NCBI GenBank assembly: GCA_964398055.1
Contig: CAYNLK010000001.1
Location: 226,016 to 290,015 of the forward strand
From: CAYNLK01 sp964398055
GTDB taxonomy: Bacteria > Chloroflexota > Anaerolineae > 4572-78 > J111
Direction of reading: 5' to 3'
DNA: 64,000 nucleotides
In this document: positions 34,828-44,331 of the stretch, one piece after another
Position numbering within the stretch: the stretch's first letter is position 1
Layout of the letters: the number at the start of each line of letters is the position of its first letter
Program-made: the position numbers and the translations under genes
Notes under the pieces: model-generated
Database searches by the model: none
Told to the model about the DNA's origin: nothing
What the model saw: the letters and a program-made list of their open reading frames with translations, nothing else

Positions 34828-37800
34828 ATGGGCGCTGTTATGGTTGATAAACTTGAGGCCAGGCGCAAGCAAGCTCGAGAACGCTGGCAGCACAAGATAA
34901 CGGCTGAGGTATATATTACCGTGGGGCTGGGCACCTGTGGTCTGGCTGCCGGCGCCGGGGATACCCTGACCGCTCTTGAAGCTGAGTTGAAACGGCGTCA
35001 CCTCAAAGCGGTAATTGGCCAGGTTGGTTGTGTGGGCATGTGCTCGTATGAGCCAATGATCGAGATACAGGCCAAAGATAAACCTCGGCTCAGTTATGGC
35101 CAGGCCACGGCCGAAAACGTGCCTGGAATTTTGGCCGCTTATTTTGATGGCGCTCCTTTGCAAGCAGGCGTCGTGATCGGCGCGGTCACCCCCATCTCCG
35201 TCGGCATTAACGGCCACTCGCTGCAATCGCTCAGCTTTGTCGATCCCGACAGCCAGGAGAGGATTCCTTTTCACCAAAAGCAGTTACGAGTCGTCTTGAG
35301 TAATTGTGGGCTGATCGATCCGGAGTCCATTGACGATTATCTGGCGGTCGATGGTTATGTGGCCTTGCCCAAGGCCCTGACCCAACTGAAGCCGCTGGAG
35401 GTCATAGAAGAAGTCATCGAGTCAAATCTGCGTGGCCGGGGCGGCGGCGGCTTTCCCACCGGGGTGAAATGGGGCTTTGCCCGCCGCACGCCGCGCTGGC
35501 CCAAATATGTAATCTGTAACGCCGATGAGGGCGACCCGGGCGCGTTTATGGATCGGTCGGTGCTGGAGGGTGATCCTCACTCGGTCATCGAGGGCATGAT
35601 CATTGCCGGTTATGCCATTGGCGCTGAGGTTGGTTACATCTACTGCCGGGCCGAATATCCCCTGGCCATCCGGCGGTTGGAGCTGGCGCTGGCTCAGGCC
35701 AGAGAATTGGGTCTCTTAGGCCATAATATCCTGGGGTCTGGCTTTAATTTTGAGTTGCTGGTGAAGGAAGGCGCCGGCGCCTTTGTGTGTGGTGAGGAAA
35801 CGGCCTTAATGGCTTCTATCCAGGGCGAGCGGGGCCAACCCTGGCCGCGGCCACCCTATCCGGCTGTATCCGGCTTGTGGCAGCAACCCAGCAATGTCAA
35901 CAATGTTAAAAGCTATGCCTATGTGCCCCGCATTATCCGTTTGGGCGCCGGCTGGTTCAAGAGCCTGGGCACCGAAGGCAGTTCGGGGACGGCTATTTTT
36001 GCCCTCAGTGGCATGGTCAATCACACCGGCCTGATCGAAGTGCCGATGGGCGTTACCCTGGGTGAGATCATCTTTGATGTCGGCCGCGGTATTCCCGGCG
36101 GCAAGAAATTCAAGGCGGTCCAAACCGGCGGCCCGTTGGGAGGGTGTTTGCCGGAGCAATACCTGGATACGCCGGTCGATTTTGACTCCTTGCGCGCCGC
36201 CGGCGCTGTGATGGGCTCAGGCGGCATGATTGTCGCCGATGAAACGACCTGTATGGTCGAATTTGCCAAATATTTTATGAAGTTCGTTTGTGACGAGAGT
36301 TGCGGCAAATGTCCCCCCTGCCGCATCGGCAGCACCAGAATGTTGGAGATTCTGGAGCGCATCACCGCCGGCCACGGCGAGTTGGAAGACCTTGACCGGC
36401 TACGTCATCTGGCCGAAGGGATGCAACTGGGCTCCCTGTGCGCTCTGGGCCAGCTTGCGCCGGCGCCGGTCATGTCGGCCTTACGCCATTTTGAGGAGGA
36501 ATTTCTGGCCCACATCAAGGAGCGCCGCTGCCCGTCGGCCAAGTGCCAGATGCTGGTGCGTTCGCCCTGTGTCAGCGCCTGTCCGGCCGGGGTGGATGTG
36601 CCGGCCTACCTGGCTCTGGTGGCGCAAGGTCGCTATGCCGAAGGCTTGGCGGTCCATCGCGAGGCCAATCCTTTTGCCCTGATTTGTGGACGGGTTTGCC
36701 CGGCCTTCTGTGAAAGCGTTTGCCGTCGCGGCCAAATTGACGAACCCATCGCCATTCGCCAGGTCAAGCGCTTTATGGCCGACCAGTACTATCACGAACC
36801 CTGGACGCCGCCCAAGCTGGCGCCCCCCAAAAAGATCAAGGTGGCGGTGGTTGGTGCCGGGCCGTGTGGCTTAACTGCCGCCCTGCGTCTGGCTCAACGG
36901 GGCTATGAGGTCACCGTCTTCGAGCGGATGCCCCAACCGGGGGGGATGATGACCTATGGCATCCCGGCGTACCGGTTGCCGCGTGAGCCGCTCTTTGCCG
37001 AGATCGATCACATCCGCCGGGCCGGCGTCGAGATTCGATGTAACCAGGAGCTAGGCACCGACTTTACCATTAAAAGCCTCAAAGCCGATGGCTATCAGGC
37101 CATTGTGTTGGCCCTGGGGGCGCATCGCAGCCGCAACCTGGGCGTCCACGGCGAGGACAAAGAGGGGGTGTACCACGGCGTTCAAATGCTGCGGGATATT
37201 GCCCTGGGTCAACTGCCCGATCTGACCGGTAAGCGGGTGGTGGTGGTTGGCGGCGGCGACACGGCTATGGATGCGGCCCGGTCGGCCTGGCGTTTGGGGG
37301 CCAAAGAGGTCAACCTGGTTTACCGGCGGGAGCGCGAGCAGATGCCGGCCAACCCCGTGGAGATTGCGGAGACTATGGAAGAGGGCGTCACCTTCCACTT
37401 TTTGGTGAATCCGGTGGCTATTTTGGGTAACGATCAGGTGAGTGGGGTGCGCTTGCAACGTCAACGTTTGGGTGATTTTGATAGCAGCGGCCGGCGTCGT
37501 CCCCTGCCGATTCCTGGCTCAGAATTCGATATGGCCTGCGATATCTTGATTCCGGCCATCGGCCAGATCACCTGGGTTGATGATGAAAGTGTTGGTATGC
37601 ATCGCACCTCCGCTTTTAAGGTCAGCAAGGCTTTTGAAATCGATATTCCGGGAGTCTTTGCCGCCGGCGATGCGGTCAGTGGTCCGGCTACTGTAGTCCA
37701 GGCGGTGGCCCACGGCAATAAAGTTGCCCTGGTTGTCGATGCCTGGCTAACCACCGGCGAAACCGAGGATGTTTACTATCAACCCAAGCGCCACGATATA

Positions 37801-38001
37801 CCGCAACTCTTCAATCCGGAGGATTATGCGGATGCTCGTCGCCCTGTTGCCAGAATAGTCTCGCCTGAACAACGTCTGAAACGCCACGATTTTGGCGAGG
37901 TTGAAATGGGGTTTGAAGCGCCAACGATCCGGGAAGAGTGTAAACGTTGTCTGCGTTGTGATCTGGAGTGGTTAGAACTCATTGGCCAACCAATGCCATA
38001 G
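34828..38001 (+). CDS. NuoF/HydB-like diaphorase fused to a GltD/NfnB-like NADPH flavoprotein module
   Basis: 1057 residues in one frame. A thioredoxin-like [2Fe-2S]-type domain (about 25-115; GTCGLAAGA, GCVGMC) precedes a NuoF core (about 150-560; RGRGGGGFPTGVKW, DEGDPGAFMDR, N3 cluster DESCGKCPPCRIG near 491 and SLCALG). Next come a dicluster Fe-S domain (about 575-660; PCVSACPAGVDVP, CGRVCPAFCESVC) and a GltD/NfnB-like part with FAD motif VVGAGPCGLTAALRLA (about 671) and NADP(H) motif VVVGGGDTAMDAARSAWRLG (about 803). The tail has CKRCLRCDLEW. One chain could thus handle NAD(H) at FMN and NADP(H) at FAD. It probably links formate oxidation to both pools. A paralogue lies at 49278-52358. 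Confidence 0.88.
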   Translation: MGAVMVDKLEARRKQARERWQHKITAEVYITVGLGTCGLAAGAGDTLTALEAELKRRHLKAVIGQVGCVGMCSYEPMIEIQAKDKPRLSYGQATAENVPGILAAYFDGAPLQAGVVIGAVTPISVGINGHSLQSLSFVDPDSQERIPFHQKQLRVVLSNCGLIDPESIDDYLAVDGYVALPKALTQLKPLEVIEEVIESNLRGRGGGGFPTGVKWGFARRTPRWPKYVICNADEGDPGAFMDRSVLEGDPHSVIEGMIIAGYAIGAEVGYIYCRAEYPLAIRRLELALAQARELGLLGHNILGSGFNFELLVKEGAGAFVCGEETALMASIQGERGQPWPRPPYPAVSGLWQQPSNVNNVKSYAYVPRIIRLGAGWFKSLGTEGSSGTAIFALSGMVNHTGLIEVPMGVTLGEIIFDVGRGIPGGKKFKAVQTGGPLGGCLPEQYLDTPVDFDSLRAAGAVMGSGGMIVADETTCMVEFAKYFMKFVCDESCGKCPPCRIGSTRMLEILERITAGHGELEDLDRLRHLAEGMQLGSLCALGQLAPAPVMSALRHFEEEFLAHIKERRCPSAKCQMLVRSPCVSACPAGVDVPAYLALVAQGRYAEGLAVHREANPFALICGRVCPAFCESVCRRGQIDEPIAIRQVKRFMADQYYHEPWTPPKLAPPKKIKVAVVGAGPCGLTAALRLAQRGYEVTVFERMPQPGGMMTYGIPAYRLPREPLFAEIDHIRRAGVEIRCNQELGTDFTIKSLKADGYQAIVLALGAHRSRNLGVHGEDKEGVYHGVQMLRDIALGQLPDLTGKRVVVVGGGDTAMDAARSAWRLGAKEVNLVYRREREQMPANPVEIAETMEEGVTFHFLVNPVAILGNDQVSGVRLQRQRLGDFDSSGRRRPLPIPGSEFDMACDILIPAIGQITWVDDESVGMHRTSAFKVSKAFEIDIPGVFAAGDAVSGPATVVQAVAHGNKVALVVDAWLTTGETEDVYYQPKRHDIPQLFNPEDYADARRPVARIVSPEQRLKRHDFGEVEMGFEAPTIREECKRCLRCDLEWLELIGQPMP

Positions 38002-38003
38002 CG

Positions 38004-38085
38004 ACAGTGAGCAGTGACCACGGCTAACTGCCAACTGATCACCGATCACTGATTACTGATCACTGATTACTGATTACCAAATTGT
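38004..38085. repeat. Short tandem repeats between the fusion gene and fdhA
   Basis: Units of CAGTGAGCAGTGACC and five or so TGATTAC/TGATCAC heptamers occupy most of the 95-bp spacer, beginning three bases after the stop codon. They match the heptamers at the hdrA 3' end. Confidence 0.7.
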
Positions 38086-38096
38086 GAGGTAGTTGT

Positions 38097-40976
38097 ATGA
38101 CCGAAACGGAAACAGTTACCCTGACCATCAATGGTCAACAAATAGTAGCTCAGCCGGGTAGCACTATTTTGGAGGCGGCTCGCCAGGCCGGTATCTATAT
38201 TCCGACGTTGTGCCATCACCCCGACCTGTCCAACGTGGGGGCATGCCGTATGTGCGTCGTTTCGGTCAAAAATGCGCGCGGGGTCCAGACGGCCTGTACC
38301 ACCCCGGTCGATCAAGGCATGGAGGTCGACGCCAACAGTCCTGAGGCGATCAAAACCCGTAAATTTGTACTGGAAATGTTGTTGACCGATCACCCCAACG
38401 AATGCATGACCTGCGAGGTGAACGGCGATTGTGAATTGCAGGACCTGGTCTACGAGTATCAGGTGGAATGGCCGGCCCATGATGGCAGCCGCCACAGTTA
38501 CCCCATTGATCCAGACCCCAATCCCTTCATCTTCATCGACCGCAACAAGTGTATCTTGTGCAGTCGCTGTGTTCGGGCTTGCAACGAGATTCAAAACCGG
38601 GAGGTGTGGAGCCTGGCTCACCGGGGTTTCCGCTCAAAACTGGTGGCCGGGGCAGATCAATTTTTGCTCGAGGCCAGATGTGAGAGTTGCGGTCAATGTG
38701 TGGCTTACTGTCCGGTTGGGGCCTTATACGATAAGATGAGCCTGGGCACGGCCCGGGTCAATAAAGTTACCAAGGTACGCACCACCTGCGCCTACTGCGG
38801 GGTGGGTTGCAATTTTGATCTGAACGTGCGTGACGGTAGGGTGGTCCGGGTTACCAGCGCCCCTGACGCGCCGGTGAATGGCATGGCCCTCTGTGTGAAG
38901 GGACGCTACGGTTATGATTACGTCCACCACCCCGATCGGCTGACCAGGCCGCTGGTCCGGGCCAAGTGGCTAGATCAAACCCGGCTCGAGGAAAAGGTAG
39001 CTGCTGGCGCCTGGCAAGTAACCCGCCTGGCCGAGAAACGGCTTGAAACGGTCAACCGCGAGGGTCGCGCCATCAGCCCTGATGCTTTTATCCGCACCGA
39101 TTGGGAGACGGCTCTCGATGTGGTTGCGACCAAACTTGCTCAGGAGAAACAGGCGCACGGTGGCGATGCCCTGGCGCTATTAGCTTCGGCCAAGTGTACC
39201 AATGAAGAAAATTACCTCTTCAACAAGTTCACCCGGCAGTTGCTCGGCACCAATAATATCGACCACTGCGCCCGGTTGTGACACAGCGCCACCGTCACCG
39301 GTCTGGTGACAAGTTTTGGCAGCGGGGCGATGACCAACTCCATTCGCGACATTGCCGAAAATAGCCAGTGTATCTTTATCATCGGTAGTAACACCACTGA
39401 ACAGCACCCGGTTATTGGCACGAAAGTTCGGCGGGCCAAGCGACATCGCGGGGTCAAACTCATCGTGGCCGACCCGCGGCGCATCGACATTGCCGATTAC
39501 GCCGACCTCTACTTGCGCCATAAGCCGGGGACCGATATCGCTCTGCTTAACGGCTTGATGCACATCATCATCCGCGCAGGTTGGCACGACGAGTCATTTA
39601 TTGCCGAACGGACCGAGAATTTTGAGGAACTCAAGGATCTGGTCCAAAAATATACCCCTGAAGTGGTGAGCGAGATAACCGGCATCCCTGCGGCGGATCT
39701 TGAGTTGGCTGCTCGGATGCTGGCTGAAAATCGGCCGGGGGCGCTGCTCTACGCGATGGGTATCACCCAGCATACCGTTGGGGTGCCCAATGTGATGAGC
39801 TGCGCCAATTTGCAGATGTTGTTGGGCAATATGGGCCTACCGGGGGGGGGCGTCAACCCGTTGCGGGGCCAAAACAATGTCCAGGGGGCCTGCGACATGG
39901 GCGGCCTGCCCAACGTCTATCCTGGTTATCAACGGGTCACCGATGCCGCGGCGCAGGAAAAATTTGAGCGAGCCTGGGGGGTGCCGTTGTCAAACCAAAT
40001 CGGCTTGACCGTTACCGAAATGCTCAAAGGGGCCGAAGAGGGCCGGGTGCGTTGCCTGTACGTCATTGGCGAGAATCCGATGGTCAGCGATCCTGACCTC
40101 AATCATGTCCGTTATTCGCTGCAACAGACCGAATTTCTGGTGGTGCAAGATCTCTTCTTTACCGAAACCAGTCAGTTTGCCGATGTTATTTTCCCGGCAA
40201 CCAGTTTTAATGAAAAGGAGGGCACCTTTACCAATACCGAGCGGCGCATCCAGCGAGTGCGCCAGGCAACCAGGCCGCCCGGTGAGGCCCAAACTGACTC
40301 GTGGATCATTACTCAGTTGGCTAAACGGTTGATTGACATGGGAGCGGCCTCTCCTGCTGTTGAAGCGCCATACGCCGGTTGGGAGTACGGCCCTGCAGCC
40401 GACATTATGGCTGAAATCAACCAGCTTACCCCCATCTACGCCGGCGTCACCTATCAACGGCTGGCGGCCGGGGAGCAACTCCAATGGCCGGTGCCCAACC
40501 TGGACCATCCCGGCACGCCTGTTTTGCACGTGGGTAAGTTTAGCCGGGGTTTGGGTAAATTTGTGGCTGTCGATCATGTCCCTCCGGCTGAACTGCCCGA
40601 TCAGGAATATCCGCTCATGCTGACCACCGGCCGGGTTATCTTCCACTGGCATGGCGGTGAAATGACCCACCGGGCCCGCAACCTGGAGGCCATGTATCCC
40701 GAGGCGCTGGTCGAAATCAACCCTAAAGACGCTTCCCAGGCCCAAATTGGTGATGGCGCTTTGATGAAGGTGGCCTCGCGACGGGGTGAAATCCTGGCGA
40801 AAGCCCAGATCACCGACCGGGTGGAGCCGGGCCTCATCTTTACCACCTTCCACTTTGCTGAGTCCGCCGCCAACTTCTTGACCAATCCGGCCCTGGACCC
40901 TCAAGCCAAGATTCCGGAGTATAAAGTCTGTGCCGTTCGGGTTGAAGCGGTCACAGATGGCAACGGGTCGAAGTAA
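38097..40976 (+). CDS. fdhA: Formate dehydrogenase catalytic subunit, selenocysteine-containing
   Basis: 959 residues if the in-frame TGA at 39279-39281 is read as selenocysteine (residue 395, in DHCARL-U-HSATVTG, the usual Mo/W-ligand site). Both halves are in the same frame. N-terminal clusters: [2Fe-2S] (Cys 39, 50, 53, 67), His-Cys [4Fe-4S] (His 99, Cys 103, 106, 112), two ferredoxin clusters (Cys 152-162 and 195-205) and the MopB [4Fe-4S] (Cys 231, 234, 238, 266). The molybdopterin-binding domains follow. GAGGTAG precedes ATG 38097. The enzyme should be cytoplasmic and interconvert formate and CO2 with the NuoE and NuoF-fusion subunits. A strong terminator follows the stop. Confidence 0.93.
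39279..39318 (+). promoter_or_regulatory. Selenocysteine UGA and bacterial SECIS hairpin
   Basis: TGA at 39279-39281 is followed by a hairpin whose apical stem is GTCACC (39294-39299) / GGTGAC (39305-39310) with loop GGTCT (39300-39304). The loop sequence GGUCU and its position, 21 bases from the first base of the UGA, equal those of Escherichia coli fdhF. This supports recoding by SelB rather than termination. Confidence 0.88.
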
Positions 40977-41003
40977 GATCGTCGGATCGGCTCTTTTCTA
41001 CAG

Positions 41004-41040
41004 AAAAGGCGTCCTGGATTGGGACGCCTTTTGCATTTTT
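41004..41040 (+). terminator. Intrinsic terminator of the fdh operon
   Basis: 11-bp perfect stem, AAAAGGCGTCC (41004-41014) with GGACGCCTTTT (41022-41032), a 7-base loop and a T-rich tail (TTTTGCATTTTT). It starts 27 bases after the fdhA stop. Confidence 0.9.
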
Positions 41041-41053
41041 GATTTATGGTTTA

Positions 41054-41177
41054 GCGATTGAAATCGCTGCTTCAGGACTAAGGCCAGTCGTCCATCTACG
41101 TGGACGGGACTTTTTGCCCGAAGGGGACGCAGACGGACATCACGGCGTAGCCCTCCAGGTGCGGTTTCAACCGCGCC
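41054..41177. repeat. Dispersed structured repeat, copy 1
   Basis: About 124 bp, closely matched by 61244-61360. It is built of short hairpins: GCGATT-GA-AATCGC, CGTCCA-TCTACG-TGGACG and GCGGTT-TC-AACCGC. It lies between the fdh terminator and the end of focA, so it may also act as a transcription barrier. No coding capacity. Compared with copy 2 it has a few extra bases near 41123-41132. Confidence 0.75.
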
Positions 41178-41181
41178 TATT

Positions 41182-42075
41182 CTATTCGCCCCCTGGTTTA
41201 GGAACCATACCTTTGCGGATGTAGATGAACCAATAAACCAAACCAACCATCACCGAGCCGCCAATAACGTTGCCAATCGTCACCGGCAGCAGGTTAGCCA
41301 GCCAGAAGTTGCCCCAGGTGAGATTGGCATAGTCGGCGGCTGTTTTGCCGATCGATTCCCAGAAACTAAGCGGGGCTGTGGCCTTGATAAACAGCCCTAT
41401 TGGGATGAAATACATGTTTGCCACGCTGTGCTCAAAGCCGGCCGCGACGAAGGCAGTGATAGGGAAGATGATCGACAGAATTTTGTCGGTGGTGGTGCGG
41501 GCGCTGAAACAGAGCCAAACGGCCAGGCAAACTAGGGCGTTACACATAATCCCCAACGCCAGCGCCTGCATAAACTCCAGGCTGCATTTCCCCTCGGCGA
41601 TGTTCAGCGCGGTCAGGCCAACGCCCCCATTCCCAAAGGTGTATTGTTTGGTCAGGATCATCAACCCGGCCGTAGCAATCGAGCCGACGAAATTTCCGGC
41701 ATAGACAATAATCCAGTTTCGTAATACCTGCCACGTGGAAATGCGGCGGTCAGCCCAGGCCATTACGATCAAGTTGTTGCCCGTGAAAAGCTCGGCCCCG
41801 GCGACAATGACTAAAATAAGACCCAGGCAAAAGACCAGACCGCTGAGCAACCTGGTTACCCCGTAAGTAAGGTTACCACTGGCCCCGGTTACCGCGGTGG
41901 TGGCAAAAATTGCCCCCAGCGCAATAAATGCTCCGGCCAGCACGGCCAGGGCAAAAGTATTGCGTGGGCCCATCGCCGCTTTCTTGACCCCGACCGTTTC
42001 GGCTTTGTCGGCCATTTCAGGTGGAATGAAGGCATCGATGCTCAAGACAGTATGTTCTAAGGTTGAGTCTGCCAT
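41182..42075 (-). CDS. focA: Formate/nitrite channel (FocA family)
   Basis: 297 residues, six hydrophobic segments typical of FNT channels. AGAELFTGNNLIVMAWADRR and AAGFEHSVANMYFIPIGLF hold the family's selectivity and gate residues (LFTGN, FEHSVAN with the central His). The start at ATG 42075 (MADSTLEH) with AGGAGG upstream is preferred over 42099. It is convergent with the fdh operon and probably moves formate or formic acid for it. Its promoter region carries operators of the shared type at 42156-42240. Confidence 0.92.
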   Translation of the reverse strand: MADSTLEHTVLSIDAFIPPEMADKAETVGVKKAAMGPRNTFALAVLAGAFIALGAIFATTAVTGASGNLTYGVTRLLSGLVFCLGLILVIVAGAELFTGNNLIVMAWADRRISTWQVLRNWIIVYAGNFVGSIATAGLMILTKQYTFGNGGVGLTALNIAEGKCSLEFMQALALGIMCNALVCLAVWLCFSARTTTDKILSIIFPITAFVAAGFEHSVANMYFIPIGLFIKATAPLSFWESIGKTAADYANLTWGNFWLANLLPVTIGNVIGGSVMVGLVYWFIYIRKGMVPKPGGE

Positions 42076-42155
42076 TGGATAAGAACCTCCTGGTATCATT
42101 GAGGGTTAGTTACGAAGCTCGTTTCAAATTTTTTGCAGCTTGGTTACCACAAATT

Positions 42156-42240
42156 GTGATTATTTTCACGGAATAGTATAGCACAACAGACTTGAAGTTA
42201 GTAGTGATAAATGTCACTTCCTTCGGCTGACCCCGGTCAC
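42156..42240. promoter_or_regulatory. focA control region with shared operators
   Basis: GTGATtattTTCAC (42156-42169) stands alone. GTGATaaatGTCAC (42204-42217) is followed 23 bp on by CTGACcccgGTCAC (42227-42240), which overlaps the end of the protease gene. The last site is the least certain. Confidence 0.6.
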
Positions 42241-42743
42241 TGATCAGGGGTGGTTGGGGTGGCGACCTGATTGATCCAGTTCACAATCCGGTTTACGGCG
42301 ATGTCAACGAGCGAGGCGGTTTGGGCTGATAGCTCGGTGCAGTAGCCAAACTGGTAGCCCCGAACTGAAACGACCAGGCCGGCCGGGGCGCGGCCATAGA
42401 GGGCCTGGGCTAACTCCAGGCAGCTCTCTGGGGAAAAGTGATGGGTAAAGGGGGAAGGTTGGTAGCCTGGCTTGATTGGAATCAGGCGGACATCGTCGGC
42501 GTAGGCGCCGGTGTGGGCGTCAACAAAGCAGACATAATCATACTCGGCTACAGACTCAGCCATTTCCGGGGTAAGCTGCAACACAAAGATTAACTGCGGA
42601 TTATGGTCGGCTTCAAAGACGCCGCCATCTGAGGCCAAAACCGGGCTGCCAAAATGATCTGACAACTTCTGCAGCACATGCCAGCCGACGCCGTCATCTT
42701 CCCGGTCAGGATTGCCGTAGCCAATAACCAATACGTTTGTCAT
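42237..42743 (-). CDS. [NiFe]-hydrogenase maturation endopeptidase (HyaD/HoxW family)
   Basis: 168 residues. The N terminus VIGYGNPDREDDGVGWHV is the hallmark of these proteases, with Asp/Glu positions that bind the nickel of the precursor. FVDAHTGAY and a later HHFSPESCLELAQALYG hold the other conserved acidic and His residues. It removes the C-terminal peptide of the large subunit after nickel insertion. It follows the hydrogenase large subunit at 42876 and is the only such protease in the window, although three large subunits need processing. Confidence 0.9.
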   Translation of the reverse strand: MTNVLVIGYGNPDREDDGVGWHVLQKLSDHFGSPVLASDGGVFEADHNPQLIFVLQLTPEMAESVAEYDYVCFVDAHTGAYADDVRLIPIKPGYQPSPFTHHFSPESCLELAQALYGRAPAGLVVSVRGYQFGYCTELSAQTASLVDIAVNRIVNWINQVATPTTPDQ

Positions 42744-42875
42744 AAAAACAGTTCACCAATAGAACAGGGGAGTGAAGGGACCCGGGGCAGAGGAGAAAAT
42801 CTCACCTGCGCCCTGGCCCCCCGCTCCCCTGCGGGATTACGGGACATCTTCCTTGATGACCGGCCGTCTATCAAA

Positions 42876-44309
42876 TCAGTCGCGGCGGAGCGTGTTGATG
42901 ACTACCCCATCCGGCCCGACGATATCAACAATGATCGGCATCTGGCCCAGGGCATGGGTGGAGCAGGACAGGCAGGGATCGTAAGCCCGAATGGCGGCCT
43001 CAACCCGGTTTAGCATCCCTTCGGTTACGTCGTTGCCGTTGCGCTTGACGTAGGTTTTGGCTACGCTGTCGACAGCCTTGCTCATAGCCCAGTTGTTGTG
43101 GCCGGTGGCCACAATCAGGTTGACACGCTGGAGTTGCCCGTTCTCATTGGTCCAATAGTGGTGGAAGAGCGTACCCCGCGGCGCTTCAATAACACCGACG
43201 CCTTCGCCGGTAAAGGCTTTTCTGGTGTTCAAGATATCGGTGCTGAGAATATCGGGATCGTCCAGCAGCACCTTAACCTTTTCCGCCGCAAAGAGGGCCT
43301 CGATCAGGCGGGCGTAATGGTAGTAGAGCGTATTCTCAACCGGTTTACCACCGTTGAGCGATTTGAAGATTTTGTGTTCCTCGTTGGCCAGTGGCGTGTC
43401 GATCTTCTCGGTCACGTTCAACCGGCCCAGCGGTCCAACGCGATAAACGCCAGCGGGCCAGCCCATCTTCTTGTAATAGGGGAACTTGAGGTAGGACCAA
43501 TCTTCGACGTGCTCCTTGATGTAATCCAGGTAGTTGCGCCCATCGAATTGCTCCAATTGCTGGCCGGTCAGATCGATCAGGCGGCAATCGCCGTCGTATA
43601 GTTCCAGGCCGCCTTCGTTGGTTACCAGGCCAAAGTAGCCGGTTGAGAACACCGCAAATTTCTCGATATCTTCCCGGTTTTGCTCGGCCCAACCTTTCAT
43701 AATGGTCAGCCCGGTTTGAATCGTAGCGATGGCTTCATCGACGCCAGCCAGGATGCTGTCCCGGTCGGCCGGTTTCAGCGCCCGGTTGACACCGCCGGGT
43801 ACAGCAAAGTTCGGATGAACTTTGCGCCCACCCAGGGTGCGGATGATCTCCTGGCCATACTTGCGCAGCATAACCGCCTTCACCGCCAGTTCCGGGTTGG
43901 CCCCAATCAGTCCGATTACATTGCGCACGGCCGGGTCGGCATCAAAACCGAGTAACAGGTCAGGACCGGCCAGCTCAAAGAAGTGCATGCCGTGGCTCTG
44001 GATGATCTGGCCCATGTGCATCAGCTCGCGGAGCAGATTGGCCGGTCGGGGCGGGGGCGCGCCGATTACCTGGTCGCAGGCTTTGGCCGCAGCCAGGTGA
44101 TGGCTGACCGGACAGATGCCGCAGATGCGGGGCGTGATGGACGGCATTTCAAAGTACATGCGCCCTTCGCAGAACTTCTCAAACCCCCTGAATTCGTTCA
44201 CGTGAAAGTAAGCCCGGTCAACCGTGCCACTATCGTTCATGTGAACGGTAACTTTGGCGTGCCCTTCAATTCTGGTGACCGGCTCGATGGTAATTTTTTG
44301 TGCTGACAT
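42876..44309 (-). CDS. [NiFe]-hydrogenase large subunit of the second NAD-type hydrogenase (HydL/HoxH-like)
   Basis: 477 residues. Nickel ligand motifs are RICGICPVSHHLAAAKACD (about 63) and DPCLSCSTHALGQMP (about 449), followed by a cleavable tail. It is clearly related to the HoxH at 7040-8473 but divergent, and it travels with a different partner set. ATG 44309 is six bases from AGGAGG; the ATG at 44315 is too close. The gene order NuoE-NuoF-NuoG-like-small-large matches electron-bifurcating [NiFe] HydABCSL enzymes known from Acetomicrobium. That assignment is inferred from subunit make-up. Confidence 0.9.
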   Translation of the reverse strand: MSAQKITIEPVTRIEGHAKVTVHMNDSGTVDRAYFHVNEFRGFEKFCEGRMYFEMPSITPRICGICPVSHHLAAAKACDQVIGAPPPRPANLLRELMHMGQIIQSHGMHFFELAGPDLLLGFDADPAVRNVIGLIGANPELAVKAVMLRKYGQEIIRTLGGRKVHPNFAVPGGVNRALKPADRDSILAGVDEAIATIQTGLTIMKGWAEQNREDIEKFAVFSTGYFGLVTNEGGLELYDGDCRLIDLTGQQLEQFDGRNYLDYIKEHVEDWSYLKFPYYKKMGWPAGVYRVGPLGRLNVTEKIDTPLANEEHKIFKSLNGGKPVENTLYYHYARLIEALFAAEKVKVLLDDPDILSTDILNTRKAFTGEGVGVIEAPRGTLFHHYWTNENGQLQRVNLIVATGHNNWAMSKAVDSVAKTYVKRNGNDVTEGMLNRVEAAIRAYDPCLSCSTHALGQMPIIVDIVGPDGVVINTLRRD

Positions 44310-44331
44310 GCTCATCCTCCTCAGCGATCAA

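Noticed and set aside
39279..39305. Frameshift or pseudogene split of the formate dehydrogenase
   Set aside because: Both parts are in the same frame, the TGA is at the active-site position and a matching SECIS hairpin follows, so recoding explains the stop.
42766..42830. G/C-rich hairpin between the protease and the hydrogenase large subunit as a terminator
   Set aside because: The stem AGGGGAG/CTCCCCT has a 51-base loop and no U-tract, so it is not a convincing terminator.
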